The position numbers were made by a program, and so were the translations under genes. A stretch of 64,000 nucleotides of DNA from Marinomonas lutimaris (GTDB lineage: Bacteria > Pseudomonadota > Gammaproteobacteria > Pseudomonadales > Marinomonadaceae): the NCBI RefSeq assembly GCF_019426345.1, contig NZ_JAHLLW010000003.1:206518-270517 (forward strand), in the 5' to 3' direction. This document shows, one piece after another, positions 1 through 8,580 of the stretch. The notes beneath the pieces were generated by a model that searched no databases, was not told the origin of the DNA, and worked only from the letters and a program-made list of their open reading frames with translations. Each line of letters begins with the position of its first letter. Position 1 is the stretch's first letter.

Positions 1-1353
1 AGTATCACCCACAGTATGTCCATATTGATCATTCACTTTTTTAAAGTGATCTGCATCTACCATGATGATAGAAAACGTACTATCGGATGCTTGAGCAGAG
101 GCAAACTGTTTTAATAACGCCTCATCTAAAGCCAAGCGATTGAAGCTATTAGTAAGCGAATCTTGCCTAACAATCGCCTCCAACTCAGCGGTTCTGGTGC
201 GTACTTTTTCTTCTAGAGTCAGGTTCATTTTTAATAAAGATTGCTCTCTATCCAATAATGAAGACATCATTTCCTGTAAAGAGCGACTTAAACTAGTAAT
301 TTCATTTAACTGACTATCATCTTGGAAAGTAAGATGACGATTACCTTGTTGAATGCTTTTTGCAGTTTGAGCCAGACGCTCTATCGGACGACTTAATGTG
401 CCAGCAAATTGATAAGCCAGCAGCATACAAAGTAAGGTTGAAAACACACCTAAAAAAAGCAACAACTTATGAACTTCATTAACGACAGACATAGCAATAG
501 ACAATGGCTGACGCACCACAATTTTCCACCCTAGATTTGTTGACTCAGGAGATCGCACAGATACTAAACTGGTCAGATACTCTTTATCATCTTGCCACAT
601 CAATGTTTTAAATTGGCCATTACTTGGTAATACTTCTGGTACCCTAAAATCACTAAGATGATTATCTGGATATAAAATATTGTGCTCTTTATCAATAATA
701 AAGATGTCGATACCTTTCTGCCTTGACGCTTCAGCCAATGAAGACAATAAAACCTCTCGAACCCAGCTCCAGTCAGCATGCGTCGCTACCACACCTTTAA
801 GCGCACCATTTTCCCCTATTACTGGAGCCGCAAAATCGACAAATCGAATTGGTGCGCCATCTTTCGGTTTAGGAAGTAATTTTTCGAGCAATAAAGCCTT
901 ATGTACATCACCAACAAAAGGACCTGTACGACCATGAATAAACCAAGGCCGCTGACTGACATCAGCCCCCTTCAAAACACCATTGCTTGACGCTAGCACC
1001 AAGCCATCAAGATTAGCAAAGCCGATCCAAGCATAATTCTTATATGAGTTCTTAATTTGATCTATGTCGTGCTGTAATTCGCTTAAGTCTTGGTTAGCAT
1101 ACAAAGAAGAGCGCTTACTTAGCAGAAGAATCTCACGCTCACGTTCCATAAGATTTGCTGACAATATATTAGAAATAGATTGGCTAATATTTACTAAAGA
1201 CTCACCACTGGCCTCGGATAGACGAGTAGAAGCCAGTTGATAAAAAGAGGTAACAAGCACCAAGCTTAGGGAGAGCAGTAAGCCTCCAGACAAGAGAGTA
1301 ATGCGTTTTCTAAAAGTATTGAAACCTCTTAGCATAGCGTGTAAACCTGTCAT
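1..1353 (-). CDS. Cache/HAMP diguanylate cyclase, partial (3' end off window)
   Basis: A membrane-bound sensor that probably makes cyclic di-GMP. The start is the ATG complementary to 1351-1353. The reading frame runs open for 451 codons to the left edge, so the C-terminus is missing. An N-terminal transmembrane helix (about residues 18-40) is followed by a periplasmic Cache-like domain with the typical WF-containing segment (about 120-220). A second helix lies near 325, then a HAMP-like segment, a short coiled coil (LTLEEKVRTRTAELEAI) and the beginning of a GGDEF domain: DSLTNSFNR, then VDADHFKKVND, which carries the metal-binding Asp. The GGDEF loop itself is outside the window, so catalytic competence and a downstream EAL domain cannot be judged. 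Confidence 0.85.
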   Translation of the reverse strand, partial: MTGLHAMLRGFNTFRKRITLLSGGLLLSLSLVLVTSFYQLASTRLSEASGESLVNISQSISNILSANLMEREREILLLSKRSSLYANQDLSELQHDIDQIKNSYKNYAWIGFANLDGLVLASSNGVLKGADVSQRPWFIHGRTGPFVGDVHKALLLEKLLPKPKDGAPIRFVDFAAPVIGENGALKGVVATHADWSWVREVLLSSLAEASRQKGIDIFIIDKEHNILYPDNHLSDFRVPEVLPSNGQFKTLMWQDDKEYLTSLVSVRSPESTNLGWKIVVRQPLSIAMSVVNEVHKLLLFLGVFSTLLCMLLAYQFAGTLSRPIERLAQTAKSIQQGNRHLTFQDDSQLNEITSLSRSLQEMMSSLLDREQSLLKMNLTLEEKVRTRTAELEAIVRQDSLTNSFNRLALDEALLKQFASAQASDSTFSIIMVDADHFKKVNDQYGHTVGDT

Positions 1354-1596
1354 TAGGTAAAAAGTAAACTGCGTATTTTAGGCATGATAACATGCCTCTG
1401 CTTGCACTTTACATGCATAATCAAAAAAGTTTAACGCATCAAAATTGAACACTTTTCCATCATACTGCTCAGTTTTAACTCAATTGGTTAGCTCATTAAT
1501 TCAAAAAGTACTGAAATTCATTTTTGATTTTTGAGTCAAAAACAAAAAGGAGTATATTGAGATAAATTTTTCACTCTCTTTATTTTCAGGCACTCC

Positions 1597-2316
1597 ATGT
1601 CCAGCAGCCATTATCAACAAATACAACGTTACTTTAGTGAATTGATTGCAAATAAAGCCTTACTAGCAGGTTCAAAGCTCCCTTCTGAAAGAGAGATAGG
1701 CGAGCAATTTAAACTAACTCGCATCACGGTACGTCAAGCACTGCAAAACCTAGAGGCCGAAGGCCTCATCTATCGACAAAATAGGCGTGGCTGGTTTGTC
1801 ACGCCTCCTGCTGTGGTATACGACCCAGCCAGTTACCTTAGTTTCAACTTGTATGTATCTGAGCAAGGCTGTCAGCCATCTACACAAAAACTGGCTCAAC
1901 AATTAGAACCAGCAAACGCCCATATTGCCACTCTGATGGGAATTCCAGAAAAAACGCCAGTGCTGTTCTTGCATCGCCGACGTTATATTGATCAACGCCC
2001 AGTATTGATCGAGAAAATGTACATTAATATTGCACTATTACCTGGCATTGAAAACGAAGACCTAACTCAATCATTAAGTCAGCTATTGAAAAATAAATAT
2101 CAGCTTGAATATCACAATATGGATTTATTTTTTAAGTCCACCTCTCTTCCTGCTCACGCGGCAAACGATTTGGGGATTTCAGCTGGCCAACCTGGCCTTC
2201 ATATCGAGCGAATAAATTACCTAACCAACGATGAGAATAACAAGCAAGTACTTGAAATAGATTACGAATTTTGGCGACATGATGCTGTCACTATTAATAT
2301 ATCTATTCGTGATTAA
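1597..2316 (+). CDS. phnR: GntR-family (HutC/UTRA) regulator, PhnR-like
   Basis: Predicted transcriptional repressor of the downstream phosphonate uptake genes. Residues about 5-70 form a GntR winged helix (LPSEREIGEQFKLTRITVRQ), and about 95-235 form a UTRA ligand-binding domain (FLHRRRYIDQRPVLIEKMYI and the C-terminal IDYEFWRHDAVTI signature). The length of 239 aa is normal for the family. It precedes a binding-protein/ATPase/permease set matching the putative 2-aminoethylphosphonate transporter families, and the regulators of those loci (PhnR) are of this type. A 20-bp palindrome containing the HutC-type core GTATAGAC lies just downstream at 2454-2473 and is the likely operator. The symbol is inferred from context; other GntR/UTRA regulators cannot be excluded. 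Confidence 0.72.
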   Translation: MSSSHYQQIQRYFSELIANKALLAGSKLPSEREIGEQFKLTRITVRQALQNLEAEGLIYRQNRRGWFVTPPAVVYDPASYLSFNLYVSEQGCQPSTQKLAQQLEPANAHIATLMGIPEKTPVLFLHRRRYIDQRPVLIEKMYINIALLPGIENEDLTQSLSQLLKNKYQLEYHNMDLFFKSTSLPAHAANDLGISAGQPGLHIERINYLTNDENNKQVLEIDYEFWRHDAVTINISIRD

Positions 2317-2453
2317 TCACTTTTCACTCAGCTTTTGCTTTTCCTATCGACAAAAAAAACACCAGTTTATCTGATAAATCTGCCAACTTTTCTCTCTCTT
2401 AGTTTCCTCCTTGTCATATAAATGACATTTTTGGCTGCTATTTTGCATTAACA

Positions 2454-2473
2454 AATCTGGTATAGACCAGATT
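2454..2473. promoter_or_regulatory. Candidate GntR/HutC operator palindrome
   Basis: Perfect inverted repeat with 8-bp arms (AATCTGGT / ACCAGATT) and a 4-bp spacer. Its centre reads GTATAGAC, matching the GTnTAnAC core typical of HutC-subfamily GntR regulators. It sits between the regulator and the binding-protein gene, about 95 bp before the latter's start, where a repressor of the transport operon would act. No second copy was seen upstream of the regulator gene. Confidence 0.6.
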
Positions 2474-2488
2474 AACGAGTTGATGCTT

Positions 2489-2524
2489 TTTTGGTGCAAA
2501 GGGTCATGTCTCTGCTCACCAAAA
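2489..2524. repeat. Inverted repeat in leader of the phosphonate binding-protein gene
   Basis: TTTTGGTG (2489-2496) and CACCAAAA (2517-2524) are perfect 8-bp arms around 20 bases. It lies between the GntR operator candidate and the start of the binding-protein gene. It could fold as an mRNA leader hairpin or be a second protein-binding site; nothing decides between these. Confidence 0.35.
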
Positions 2525-2567
2525 TATTCATCACCTCTCATTCAATACAAACGATGGAGAAGTGAAG

Positions 2568-3596
2568 ATGACACAGAGAGCCCTTTTTAAACGTCTTGCC
2601 GCCACGGCTGGTATCGCATTGGTTTCCATTTCTGCACATGCAGCGAAAACCGAATTAACGGTCTACACCGCTATTGAAGCAGAAGATCTTAAAAAATACG
2701 CGGCACGCTTTAACGAAGACAACCCAGACATCAAAATCAACTGGGTGCGCGATTCTACTGGCATCATCACGGCTAAATTGTTGGCAGAGAAAGACAACCC
2801 TCAAGCTGATGTAGTTTGGGGACTTGCGGCCACCAGCCTAATGCTATTGAAAAATGACGGCATTCTAGAAACCTACAAACCTAATGGCTACGATAAAATT
2901 TCGCCTAAATTCAAAGACCTCTACAAAGAACCCGTTTGGGTCGGAATGGATGCTTGGATGGCGGCAATCTGCTTCAACACAGTAGAAGCAGAAAAACTAG
3001 GTTTGCCTAAACCAACATCTTGGCAAGATCTGACTAAGCCTGTTTACAAAGATCACATCATCATGCCTAACCCTAACTCATCTGGCACAGGTTTCCTTGA
3101 CGTAAGCAGCTGGTTGCAAATGTTCGGAGAGGACAAAGGCTGGGATTACATGGATGCATTACACAGCAACGTTAGTCGCTATACCCACTCCGGCTCTAAA
3201 CCTTGTAAATTAGCGGCATCTGGTGAAATTCCAATCGGTATTTCTTTTGCCTTTCGTGCCGCAAAATCGAAAAAACAAGGTGCGCCGTTGGACATAGTCT
3301 TTCCAACAGAAGGCCTAGGCTGGGACATGGAAGCAACCTCTATTATCAAAGGTACTAAAAAGCTCGAAGCAGCAAGAAAACTTGTCGATTGGACGATTTC
3401 TAAAAAGGCCAATGAAATGTACAGCGAAGGCTATGCTGTTGTTGCCATGCCAGGCATTGCTAAGCCTATTGATTACTTCCCAGAGGATGCAGAGTCTTTG
3501 ATGATCGATAACGACTTTGAATGGTCTGCCAAAAACCGCGATGCGATTCTGACCCAATGGCAAACTCGCTACGACAGCAAAAGCGAACCGAAATAA
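2568..3596 (+). CDS. Periplasmic 2-aminoethylphosphonate-type binding protein
   Basis: Solute-binding protein of an ABC importer, probably for 2-aminoethylphosphonate. An in-frame GTG exists at 2562, but the GGAGA Shine-Dalgarno at 2555-2559 is only 2 bases from it and 8 from the ATG at 2568, so 2568 is preferred. The resulting signal peptide (MTQRALFKRLAATAGIALVS..AHA) looks canonical. The mature part is a type-2 periplasmic fold of the iron/thiamine/AEP group (LTVYTAIEAEDLKKYAARFNE at its start; NPNSSGTGFLDVSSWLQMFG in the middle). It is separated from the ATPase gene by a hairpin, as often seen where binding protein is made in excess. The substrate is inferred from family resemblance and the PhnR-like regulator; iron(III) import is the main alternative. 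Confidence 0.78.
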   Translation: MTQRALFKRLAATAGIALVSISAHAAKTELTVYTAIEAEDLKKYAARFNEDNPDIKINWVRDSTGIITAKLLAEKDNPQADVVWGLAATSLMLLKNDGILETYKPNGYDKISPKFKDLYKEPVWVGMDAWMAAICFNTVEAEKLGLPKPTSWQDLTKPVYKDHIIMPNPNSSGTGFLDVSSWLQMFGEDKGWDYMDALHSNVSRYTHSGSKPCKLAASGEIPIGISFAFRAAKSKKQGAPLDIVFPTEGLGWDMEATSIIKGTKKLEAARKLVDWTISKKANEMYSEGYAVVAMPGIAKPIDYFPEDAESLMIDNDFEWSAKNRDAILTQWQTRYDSKSEPK

Positions 3597-3640
3597 GAAA
3601 ATTATGATCGTAAGAATCTCTTTTCCCCTGCGATCATCGT

Positions 3641-3681
3641 CAATTGAACCGCGTGAACATCGTGGTTCAATTGTTTTATTT
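3641..3681 (+). terminator. Intercistronic hairpin/attenuator after the binding-protein gene
   Basis: CAATTGAACC (3641-3650) pairs perfectly with GGTTCAATTG (3664-3673) across a 13-base loop, followed by TTTTATTT. It lies between the binding-protein gene and the ATPase gene, so it is likely a partial terminator or 3'-end stabiliser that lowers expression of the transporter genes. Confidence 0.6.
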
Positions 3682-3737
3682 CAGAGCAAGCATCCATCTT
3701 GATTAATTAAACGCTCACGACTGAAAGAGGACCTATC

Positions 3738-4814
3738 ATGTCCAACCAAACCTACTTGGAATTGCATAATATTGATCAAATGTTTGGCACACACCAAGCG
3801 TTAAAAAACGTGTCATTGAACATTGCCGAAGGAGAATTTGTCTGTTTTCTTGGACCTTCTGGCTGTGGTAAAACCAGCTTATTACGCATAGTGGCGGGAT
3901 TGGATACACCGACGTCAGGACGTATTTTTCAAGCTGGACGCGACATCACTCACGCTCCAGTTAACCACCGAGACTTTGGTATTGTCTTTCAATCTTATGC
4001 CCTGTTTCCGAATTTAAGCGTCGCGGACAATATTGCTTATGGTTTAATATCCCAAAAAGTATCTACCAACGAACGACGCGCTCGTGTAACAGAATTATTG
4101 GCAACCGTTGGCCTGTCTGGTAGCGAAGGGAAGTATCCAGCGCAACTATCAGGTGGACAGCAGCAACGTGTCGCCTTAGCTCGCGCTCTAGCCACATCAC
4201 CAGGTTTGTTATTACTCGATGAGCCATTATCTGCACTGGATGCACGGGTTCGCGCCCACTTGCGCCAAGAAATCAAACAGCTTCAAGAAAAGCTTGGCGT
4301 GACCACCATCATGGTAACTCACGACCAAGAAGAAGCCTTAACCATGGCGGATCAAATCGTCGTGATGAACCAAGGTGTGATCGAACAAATCGGCACACCG
4401 CAAGAGATTTATGCCAATCCAATATCACCTTTCGTGGCCGAGTTTGTTGGTGAAATGAATTTCTTAAGCGCTAAAGTTAGCGGCGTAGGTCAGATGCAGT
4501 CTGGCAACTTAACACTGCATTGCGATTCTTCATCAACATTACCTATTGGTCAGGCCGCGCAACTAGCGATTCGCCCAGAGGATGTGCGCTTTCAAGCTGA
4601 TAATTCAGCAGGCAATATCCTTAATGCTCGAGTACTAAACTTAGAATTTTTGGGCTCTAGGGTTCGTTCCTCATTGAAGTTAGAGGACCATGAACGTCCA
4701 ATTATTGCCGATATTTCCATGAACGAAATGTCTCGCCTCAATTTAGTCCTTGGGCAAAATATCGTGTGTCAGTTCCCCCATGATCGTCTGCATATTTTTG
4801 GAGGCGCTGCATAA
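3738..4814 (+). CDS. ABC transporter ATPase, PhnT-like
   Basis: Cytoplasmic ATPase that powers the adjacent importer. Motifs in order: Walker A GPSGCGKTS (about residues 40-48), Q-loop FQSYALFPN, signature LSGGQQQRVALARAL (about 137-151), Walker B LLLLDEPLSALD and switch histidine MVTHDQEEA. The C-terminal about 110 residues form a TOBE-type domain (LAIRPEDVRF), as in PotA/FbpC/PhnT transporters. The start has AGAGG about 8 bases upstream. Its stop TAA shares one base with the ATG of the permease gene (TAATG), indicating translational coupling. Specificity for 2-aminoethylphosphonate is inferred from the neighbours. Confidence 0.85.
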   Translation: MSNQTYLELHNIDQMFGTHQALKNVSLNIAEGEFVCFLGPSGCGKTSLLRIVAGLDTPTSGRIFQAGRDITHAPVNHRDFGIVFQSYALFPNLSVADNIAYGLISQKVSTNERRARVTELLATVGLSGSEGKYPAQLSGGQQQRVALARALATSPGLLLLDEPLSALDARVRAHLRQEIKQLQEKLGVTTIMVTHDQEEALTMADQIVVMNQGVIEQIGTPQEIYANPISPFVAEFVGEMNFLSAKVSGVGQMQSGNLTLHCDSSSTLPIGQAAQLAIRPEDVRFQADNSAGNILNARVLNLEFLGSRVRSSLKLEDHERPIIADISMNEMSRLNLVLGQNIVCQFPHDRLHIFGGAA

Positions 4815-6559
4815 TGCATTCAGTAACACAACAATCTAGCACCATAGCGAAAGAGCAACCTTGGTACTCTGCTAAGAAATACTTTTCTCATCAGCATCAA
4901 CGCCGCAGCCTAGATGAATGGTCATTGGGTGGCATTTTAATCATTGGCGTACTAGCTCTGTTTATTTGCGTAGTCTTACCTCTGTATTCTTTGCTATCAA
5001 AAAGCGTGGAAAATAGAGAGGGAGAGTTTATTGGCTTAGCCAACTTCGCAAAATTTATCGATACACCAAGTTTGTATAGCTCAGTCAGCAACTCTTTATT
5101 CATTGCCCTGTTGTCTATGGTGATCGTCACCAGCTTAGCGTTTTTAACCGCTTACGCCATCAGTCGCACTCGCATTCCATTAAAAGGCTTTTTTCGCATT
5201 GTCTTGGTCTTACCGATTTTGGCGCCATCTTTGTTGCCAGCTATCAGCTTGGTGTATCTATTTGGCAATCAAGGTATTTTGAAAGAAGTCTTAATGGGCG
5301 AAAGCATTTACGGCCCAATTGGTATAGTTATCGGCTCATGTTTCTGGACTTTCCCTCACGCCTTAATGATCATGCTAACCGCACTAGCAAATACAGATGC
5401 ACGATTGTATGAATCCGCCGAAGCGCTCGGCGCATCGCCTATGCGCACCTTTTTCACGGTGACTTTACCTGCGGCTAAATATGGCATTATCAGCGTCGCC
5501 TTTGTGGTGTTTACATTAGTGATCACAGATTTTGGCGTACCAAAAGTTATCGGTGGGCAGTTTAATGTGCTCGCGACAGACATTTACAAACAAGTTATCG
5601 GTCAGCAAAACTTTGAAATGGGCGCGGCTGTCAGTGTGATTCTTTTATTGCCAGCGATTTTGACCTTCATAACAGACCGTTGGTTACAGCGCCGTCAATC
5701 TGCATTATTAACATCGAAAGCAGTACCTTGGACGCCGCCTGTTCGCAGCATTATTGACAAGGCTTTTTTCGCCTTAATGATTTTGGTATCGAGCATTATT
5801 TTGGGCGTGATTGCCATGGCGATATACGCCTCTTTGGTCACGTTTTGGCCTTACAACCTCTCTTTATCCTTTAAGAACTACAATTTTGATCTTATGGATG
5901 GCGGTGGTTGGGACTCTTATTGGAACTCGATCCAATTAGGTCTTTATACGGCGGTTATTGGTACCGGATTTATCTTCTTCCAATCCTATTTAGTCGCTAA
6001 ATTAGCGGGCTTCAAGCTATTAAAATGGTTCTTCCATTTATTCGCAATCCTGCCATTGGCTGTACCTGGATTGGTCTTAGGCTTGGCCTATATTTTCTTT
6101 TTTAACGCCCCCGACAATCCGCTCAACGGAATTTATGGCACCATGGCGATTCTCGTCGTCTGTACCATCAGCCACTTTTATACTGTGTGCCATCTTACGG
6201 CAACCACAGCGTTGAAGCAGATTGACCCAGAATTTGAATCCGTCTCGGCCTCACTTAAAGTTCCACAGATATTGACCTTCTGGCGCGTGTCTTTACCCGT
6301 CTGTATGCCGGCTGTATTAGACATCGCCAGTTACTTATTTGTGAATGCGATGACAACGGTTTCTGCTGTGGTATTTTTGTACTCCTACGACACCAACTTG
6401 GCGTCTGTCGCGGTATTAAACATGGATGACGCCGGCGATATTGCTCCTGCGGCCGCCATGGCGGTGATGATCATGCTGACTTGCATGGTTGCTCGCCTTA
6501 TTCATTGGTTGCTAGGCAATGTGGTCCTCAAACATACACAGCATTGGCGCACACGCTAG
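4814..6559 (+). CDS. Fused two-domain ABC permease, PhnU-like
   Basis: Inner-membrane permease in which two BPD_transp_1 domains are joined in one 581-residue chain. Each half has about six membrane segments and an EAA loop: ESAEALGASPMRTFFTVTLPA (about residue 200) and ESVSASLKVPQILTFWRVSLP (about residue 480). This explains why only one permease gene is present beside the ATPase. Fused permeases of this length occur in putative 2-aminoethylphosphonate importers and in FbpB-type iron importers. The binding protein and regulator favour the former. Confidence 0.8.
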   Translation: MHSVTQQSSTIAKEQPWYSAKKYFSHQHQRRSLDEWSLGGILIIGVLALFICVVLPLYSLLSKSVENREGEFIGLANFAKFIDTPSLYSSVSNSLFIALLSMVIVTSLAFLTAYAISRTRIPLKGFFRIVLVLPILAPSLLPAISLVYLFGNQGILKEVLMGESIYGPIGIVIGSCFWTFPHALMIMLTALANTDARLYESAEALGASPMRTFFTVTLPAAKYGIISVAFVVFTLVITDFGVPKVIGGQFNVLATDIYKQVIGQQNFEMGAAVSVILLLPAILTFITDRWLQRRQSALLTSKAVPWTPPVRSIIDKAFFALMILVSSIILGVIAMAIYASLVTFWPYNLSLSFKNYNFDLMDGGGWDSYWNSIQLGLYTAVIGTGFIFFQSYLVAKLAGFKLLKWFFHLFAILPLAVPGLVLGLAYIFFFNAPDNPLNGIYGTMAILVVCTISHFYTVCHLTATTALKQIDPEFESVSASLKVPQILTFWRVSLPVCMPAVLDIASYLFVNAMTTVSAVVFLYSYDTNLASVAVLNMDDAGDIAPAAAMAVMIMLTCMVARLIHWLLGNVVLKHTQHWRTR

Positions 6560-6572
6560 GAGCAATTGATCG

Positions 6573-7493
6573 ATGACAATCACCGCCATTGTGCTGGTTT
6601 TAATTTCCACCTTTATGCACGCTGGATGGAATTTCTTTGGTAAAAAGACAAGTCCGACTCTGGGCTTTTTCTTCTTAACCATGGTGGCGGGTGCGGTATT
6701 TTTCTCGCCATTTGTTTTCTGGCAGTGGGATTTGATTAAGGCTTTTAATAGCAAAATTTTAATTTTGTTACTTGCGACTGGCTTTTTTCAATCGATCTAT
6801 TTGTGGGGCTTAGCAGAAGCTTATCGAGCTGGCGATATGTCTATCGCCTACCCTATTGCTCGCTCTTCGCCATTAATCATTGTCGCGATTTCCAGCACAT
6901 TATTAGGCCAACAAAGTACGATTTCCTCACAAGCAGTCATCGGCATTGTAATGATTGTTGTCGGCTGTTTATTCATTCCATTGACAAGCTTTAGAGATTT
7001 CAAACTAGCGAACTATCAAAACCGCACCACAGCTTTTGCCCTACTGGCCGCTTTTGCGACAGCCGGCTATTCCCTTGTCGATAGCCATGCAACAGAACTA
7101 ATGCGCGACTTAAGCGACGCCTCGGGAACACCATTAGCTAGCCCTTGGCAGGTGTCTCTGGTTTATGTGGCGTTGCAAAGTGCTTTCGCAGTTATTTGGA
7201 TGGTCTGGTTTATTTTGTCCACACAAAAGCAACGTTTAACCTTTCGCCAGATGTTTATCAAACAATGGCGTGTGGGCTTACTAACCGGCGCCTTGATGTT
7301 GGGAACCTATTCATTAGTGATCCTAAGTATGGCGTTTGTAACTAATGTCAGCTATGTGGTCGCCTTTCGCCAACTAAGCATTCCTTTGGGTGTGCTTCTT
7401 GCCGTCATTGGCCTTGGTGAATCGCTCAGGCTTCCTAAAGTTGTTGGAGTTTTCATTACTTTTATTGGCCTTATTGCTGTGGCATTAGGCTAA
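6573..7493 (+). CDS. EamA/DMT-type membrane protein of phosphonate loci
   Basis: A protein of 306 aa with about ten hydrophobic helices in two homologous halves (EamA fold). The first half contains GWNFFGKKTSPTLGFFFLT; the second ends RQLSIPLGVLLAVIGLGE. It starts 13 bases after the permease stop with AGGAG just upstream, so it is in the same operon. DMT proteins of this type are a recurring, uncharacterised companion of phosphonate-utilisation operons. It may export a product or import a related compound; the sequence does not say which. Confidence 0.72.
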   Translation: MTITAIVLVLISTFMHAGWNFFGKKTSPTLGFFFLTMVAGAVFFSPFVFWQWDLIKAFNSKILILLLATGFFQSIYLWGLAEAYRAGDMSIAYPIARSSPLIIVAISSTLLGQQSTISSQAVIGIVMIVVGCLFIPLTSFRDFKLANYQNRTTAFALLAAFATAGYSLVDSHATELMRDLSDASGTPLASPWQVSLVYVALQSAFAVIWMVWFILSTQKQRLTFRQMFIKQWRVGLLTGALMLGTYSLVILSMAFVTNVSYVVAFRQLSIPLGVLLAVIGLGESLRLPKVVGVFITFIGLIAVALG

Positions 7494-7524
7494 TTTTTTA
7501 TCTGTTTTACTATAAGGAACAACC

Positions 7525-8178
7525 ATGGCACTGGCCTTTTTCGATCTTGATAACACCCTTGTCGCTGGCGATACCGCTCAAGCATTTTCTGAATACATGG
7601 TAGCGAGCGCCCTGCCTACTCCTGACGACTTTCTCACCGTCAACCTAGCCTACATGGAAGACTACGATGCCGGCACGCTCAAGTTAGACGAGTACATGCA
7701 TTACACCTTATCGCCATTATTTACTTTGGACGAAACACAACGCGCTGCATTCATCGACGAGTTCATCAACAAAGTCGTCAAAGGCATGGCATTACCGAAA
7801 GCCTTCGTCCTGCTCGAACAGCACAAAAAAGCAGGCGACGAACTCATCATTATCTCCGCCACGGGCACACACTTAGTCGCCCCTATAGCCGCTTATCTTG
7901 GCGTAAAACATGCGCTAGGTGTGGACATCGAATACAAAGAAGGCTTCATCACAGGCAAGCTGGTTGGCACACCGACCTTCCGTGAAGGCAAAGTTATCCG
8001 AGCACAACAATGGGCCAAAGCAAACGGTCACACTATGGACGACACCTATTTTTATAGCGACTCTCACAATGATTTGCCACTGTTAGAAAAAGCACGCTTC
8101 CCTATTGCCGTGGACCCAGATCAGATCCTAGAAAAAACCGCTAACGAACGTAGCTGGAAAGTGATGAGCTTGCGTTAG
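7525..8178 (+). CDS. HAD-IB family phosphatase (SerB-like)
   Basis: Cytoplasmic hydrolase of the haloacid dehalogenase superfamily. Motif I is FFDLDNTLVAGDT (residues 5-17, nucleophile Asp), motif II is the Ser/Thr in IIISATGTH, and motif IV is YSDSHNDLPLLE. The protein is 217 aa, typical for HAD-IB. An AAGGAA Shine-Dalgarno precedes the ATG. It is the last gene of the phosphonate uptake operon. It is not the PhnX phosphonatase by sequence, and no PhnW aminotransferase is present, so its substrate is unknown. Confidence 0.75.
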   Translation: MALAFFDLDNTLVAGDTAQAFSEYMVASALPTPDDFLTVNLAYMEDYDAGTLKLDEYMHYTLSPLFTLDETQRAAFIDEFINKVVKGMALPKAFVLLEQHKKAGDELIIISATGTHLVAPIAAYLGVKHALGVDIEYKEGFITGKLVGTPTFREGKVIRAQQWAKANGHTMDDTYFYSDSHNDLPLLEKARFPIAVDPDQILEKTANERSWKVMSLR

Positions 8179-8194
8179 AAAATAGTCCAATAGC

Positions 8195-8238
8195 GTAGAA
8201 CCAGATCAAAAATAGCGTTATTTTTGATCTGGTTCTAC
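8195..8238. terminator. Perfect 20-bp stem, bidirectional terminator
   Basis: A perfect 20-bp inverted repeat (8195-8214 and 8219-8238) encloses the 4-base loop GCGT. It lies between the convergent HAD and cbpM genes. A-rich and T-rich stretches next to the loop lie inside the stem rather than after it. Confidence 0.72.
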
Positions 8239-8241
8239 TTA

Positions 8242-8577
8242 TCAATCGGAAGGCAGCTGATTCTTTAATACGTCAATATGCTTTTGCAATAGATCTATTT
8301 CATCCATCAGCTCAAGGCTCAATGCCACACCAGATAAATTCAACTCCAAACCATTCATCAAGCGTTGTGCTCGCTGCAGTCGAACTAACGCATGACTATC
8401 AAAGTACCAAACAGATTCCGTTGGTTGCTCAATTGGTTCGACCGGTTCCACAATACCGTATTCGATCATTTCGATTATGATGTCAACGTGCGTACCACAT
8501 CGCTCGCAAATCTCTTCAAGAGTGAATAACATATGTTCATGTTGAGATTCGATTATTACTATCTCTGACTTAGACAC
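8242..8577 (-). CDS. cbpM: Chaperone modulator CbpM
   Basis: Small MerR-like protein that binds the J-domain of CbpA and restrains it. It is 111 aa, the usual size. The N-terminal part resembles a winged-helix segment (TLEEICERCGTHVDIIIEMIEYGIVEP), followed by YFDSHALVRLQRAQRLMNGLELNLSG and a helical tail. It starts 3 bases after the cbpA stop, which is the standard cbpAM order. Assignment rests on this order and on the fold-typical sequence. Confidence 0.85.
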   Translation of the reverse strand: MSKSEIVIIESQHEHMLFTLEEICERCGTHVDIIIEMIEYGIVEPVEPIEQPTESVWYFDSHALVRLQRAQRLMNGLELNLSGVALSLELMDEIDLLQKHIDVLKNQLPSD

Positions 8578-8580
8578 CTT

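Noticed and set aside
680..937. Plus-strand ORF of 85 codons inside the diguanylate cyclase gene
   Set aside because: It lies antisense to a continuous 451-codon frame encoding Cache, HAMP and GGDEF segments and has no domain of its own.
2344..2541. 65-codon minus-strand ORF in the leader of the binding-protein gene
   Set aside because: It covers the operator palindrome and leader, has no ribosome site and no recognisable protein features.
8195..8238. Small RNA or MITE formed by the perfect 20-bp inverted repeat
   Set aside because: It is 44 bp long, lies exactly between convergent genes and has no target duplication, so a bidirectional terminator is simpler.
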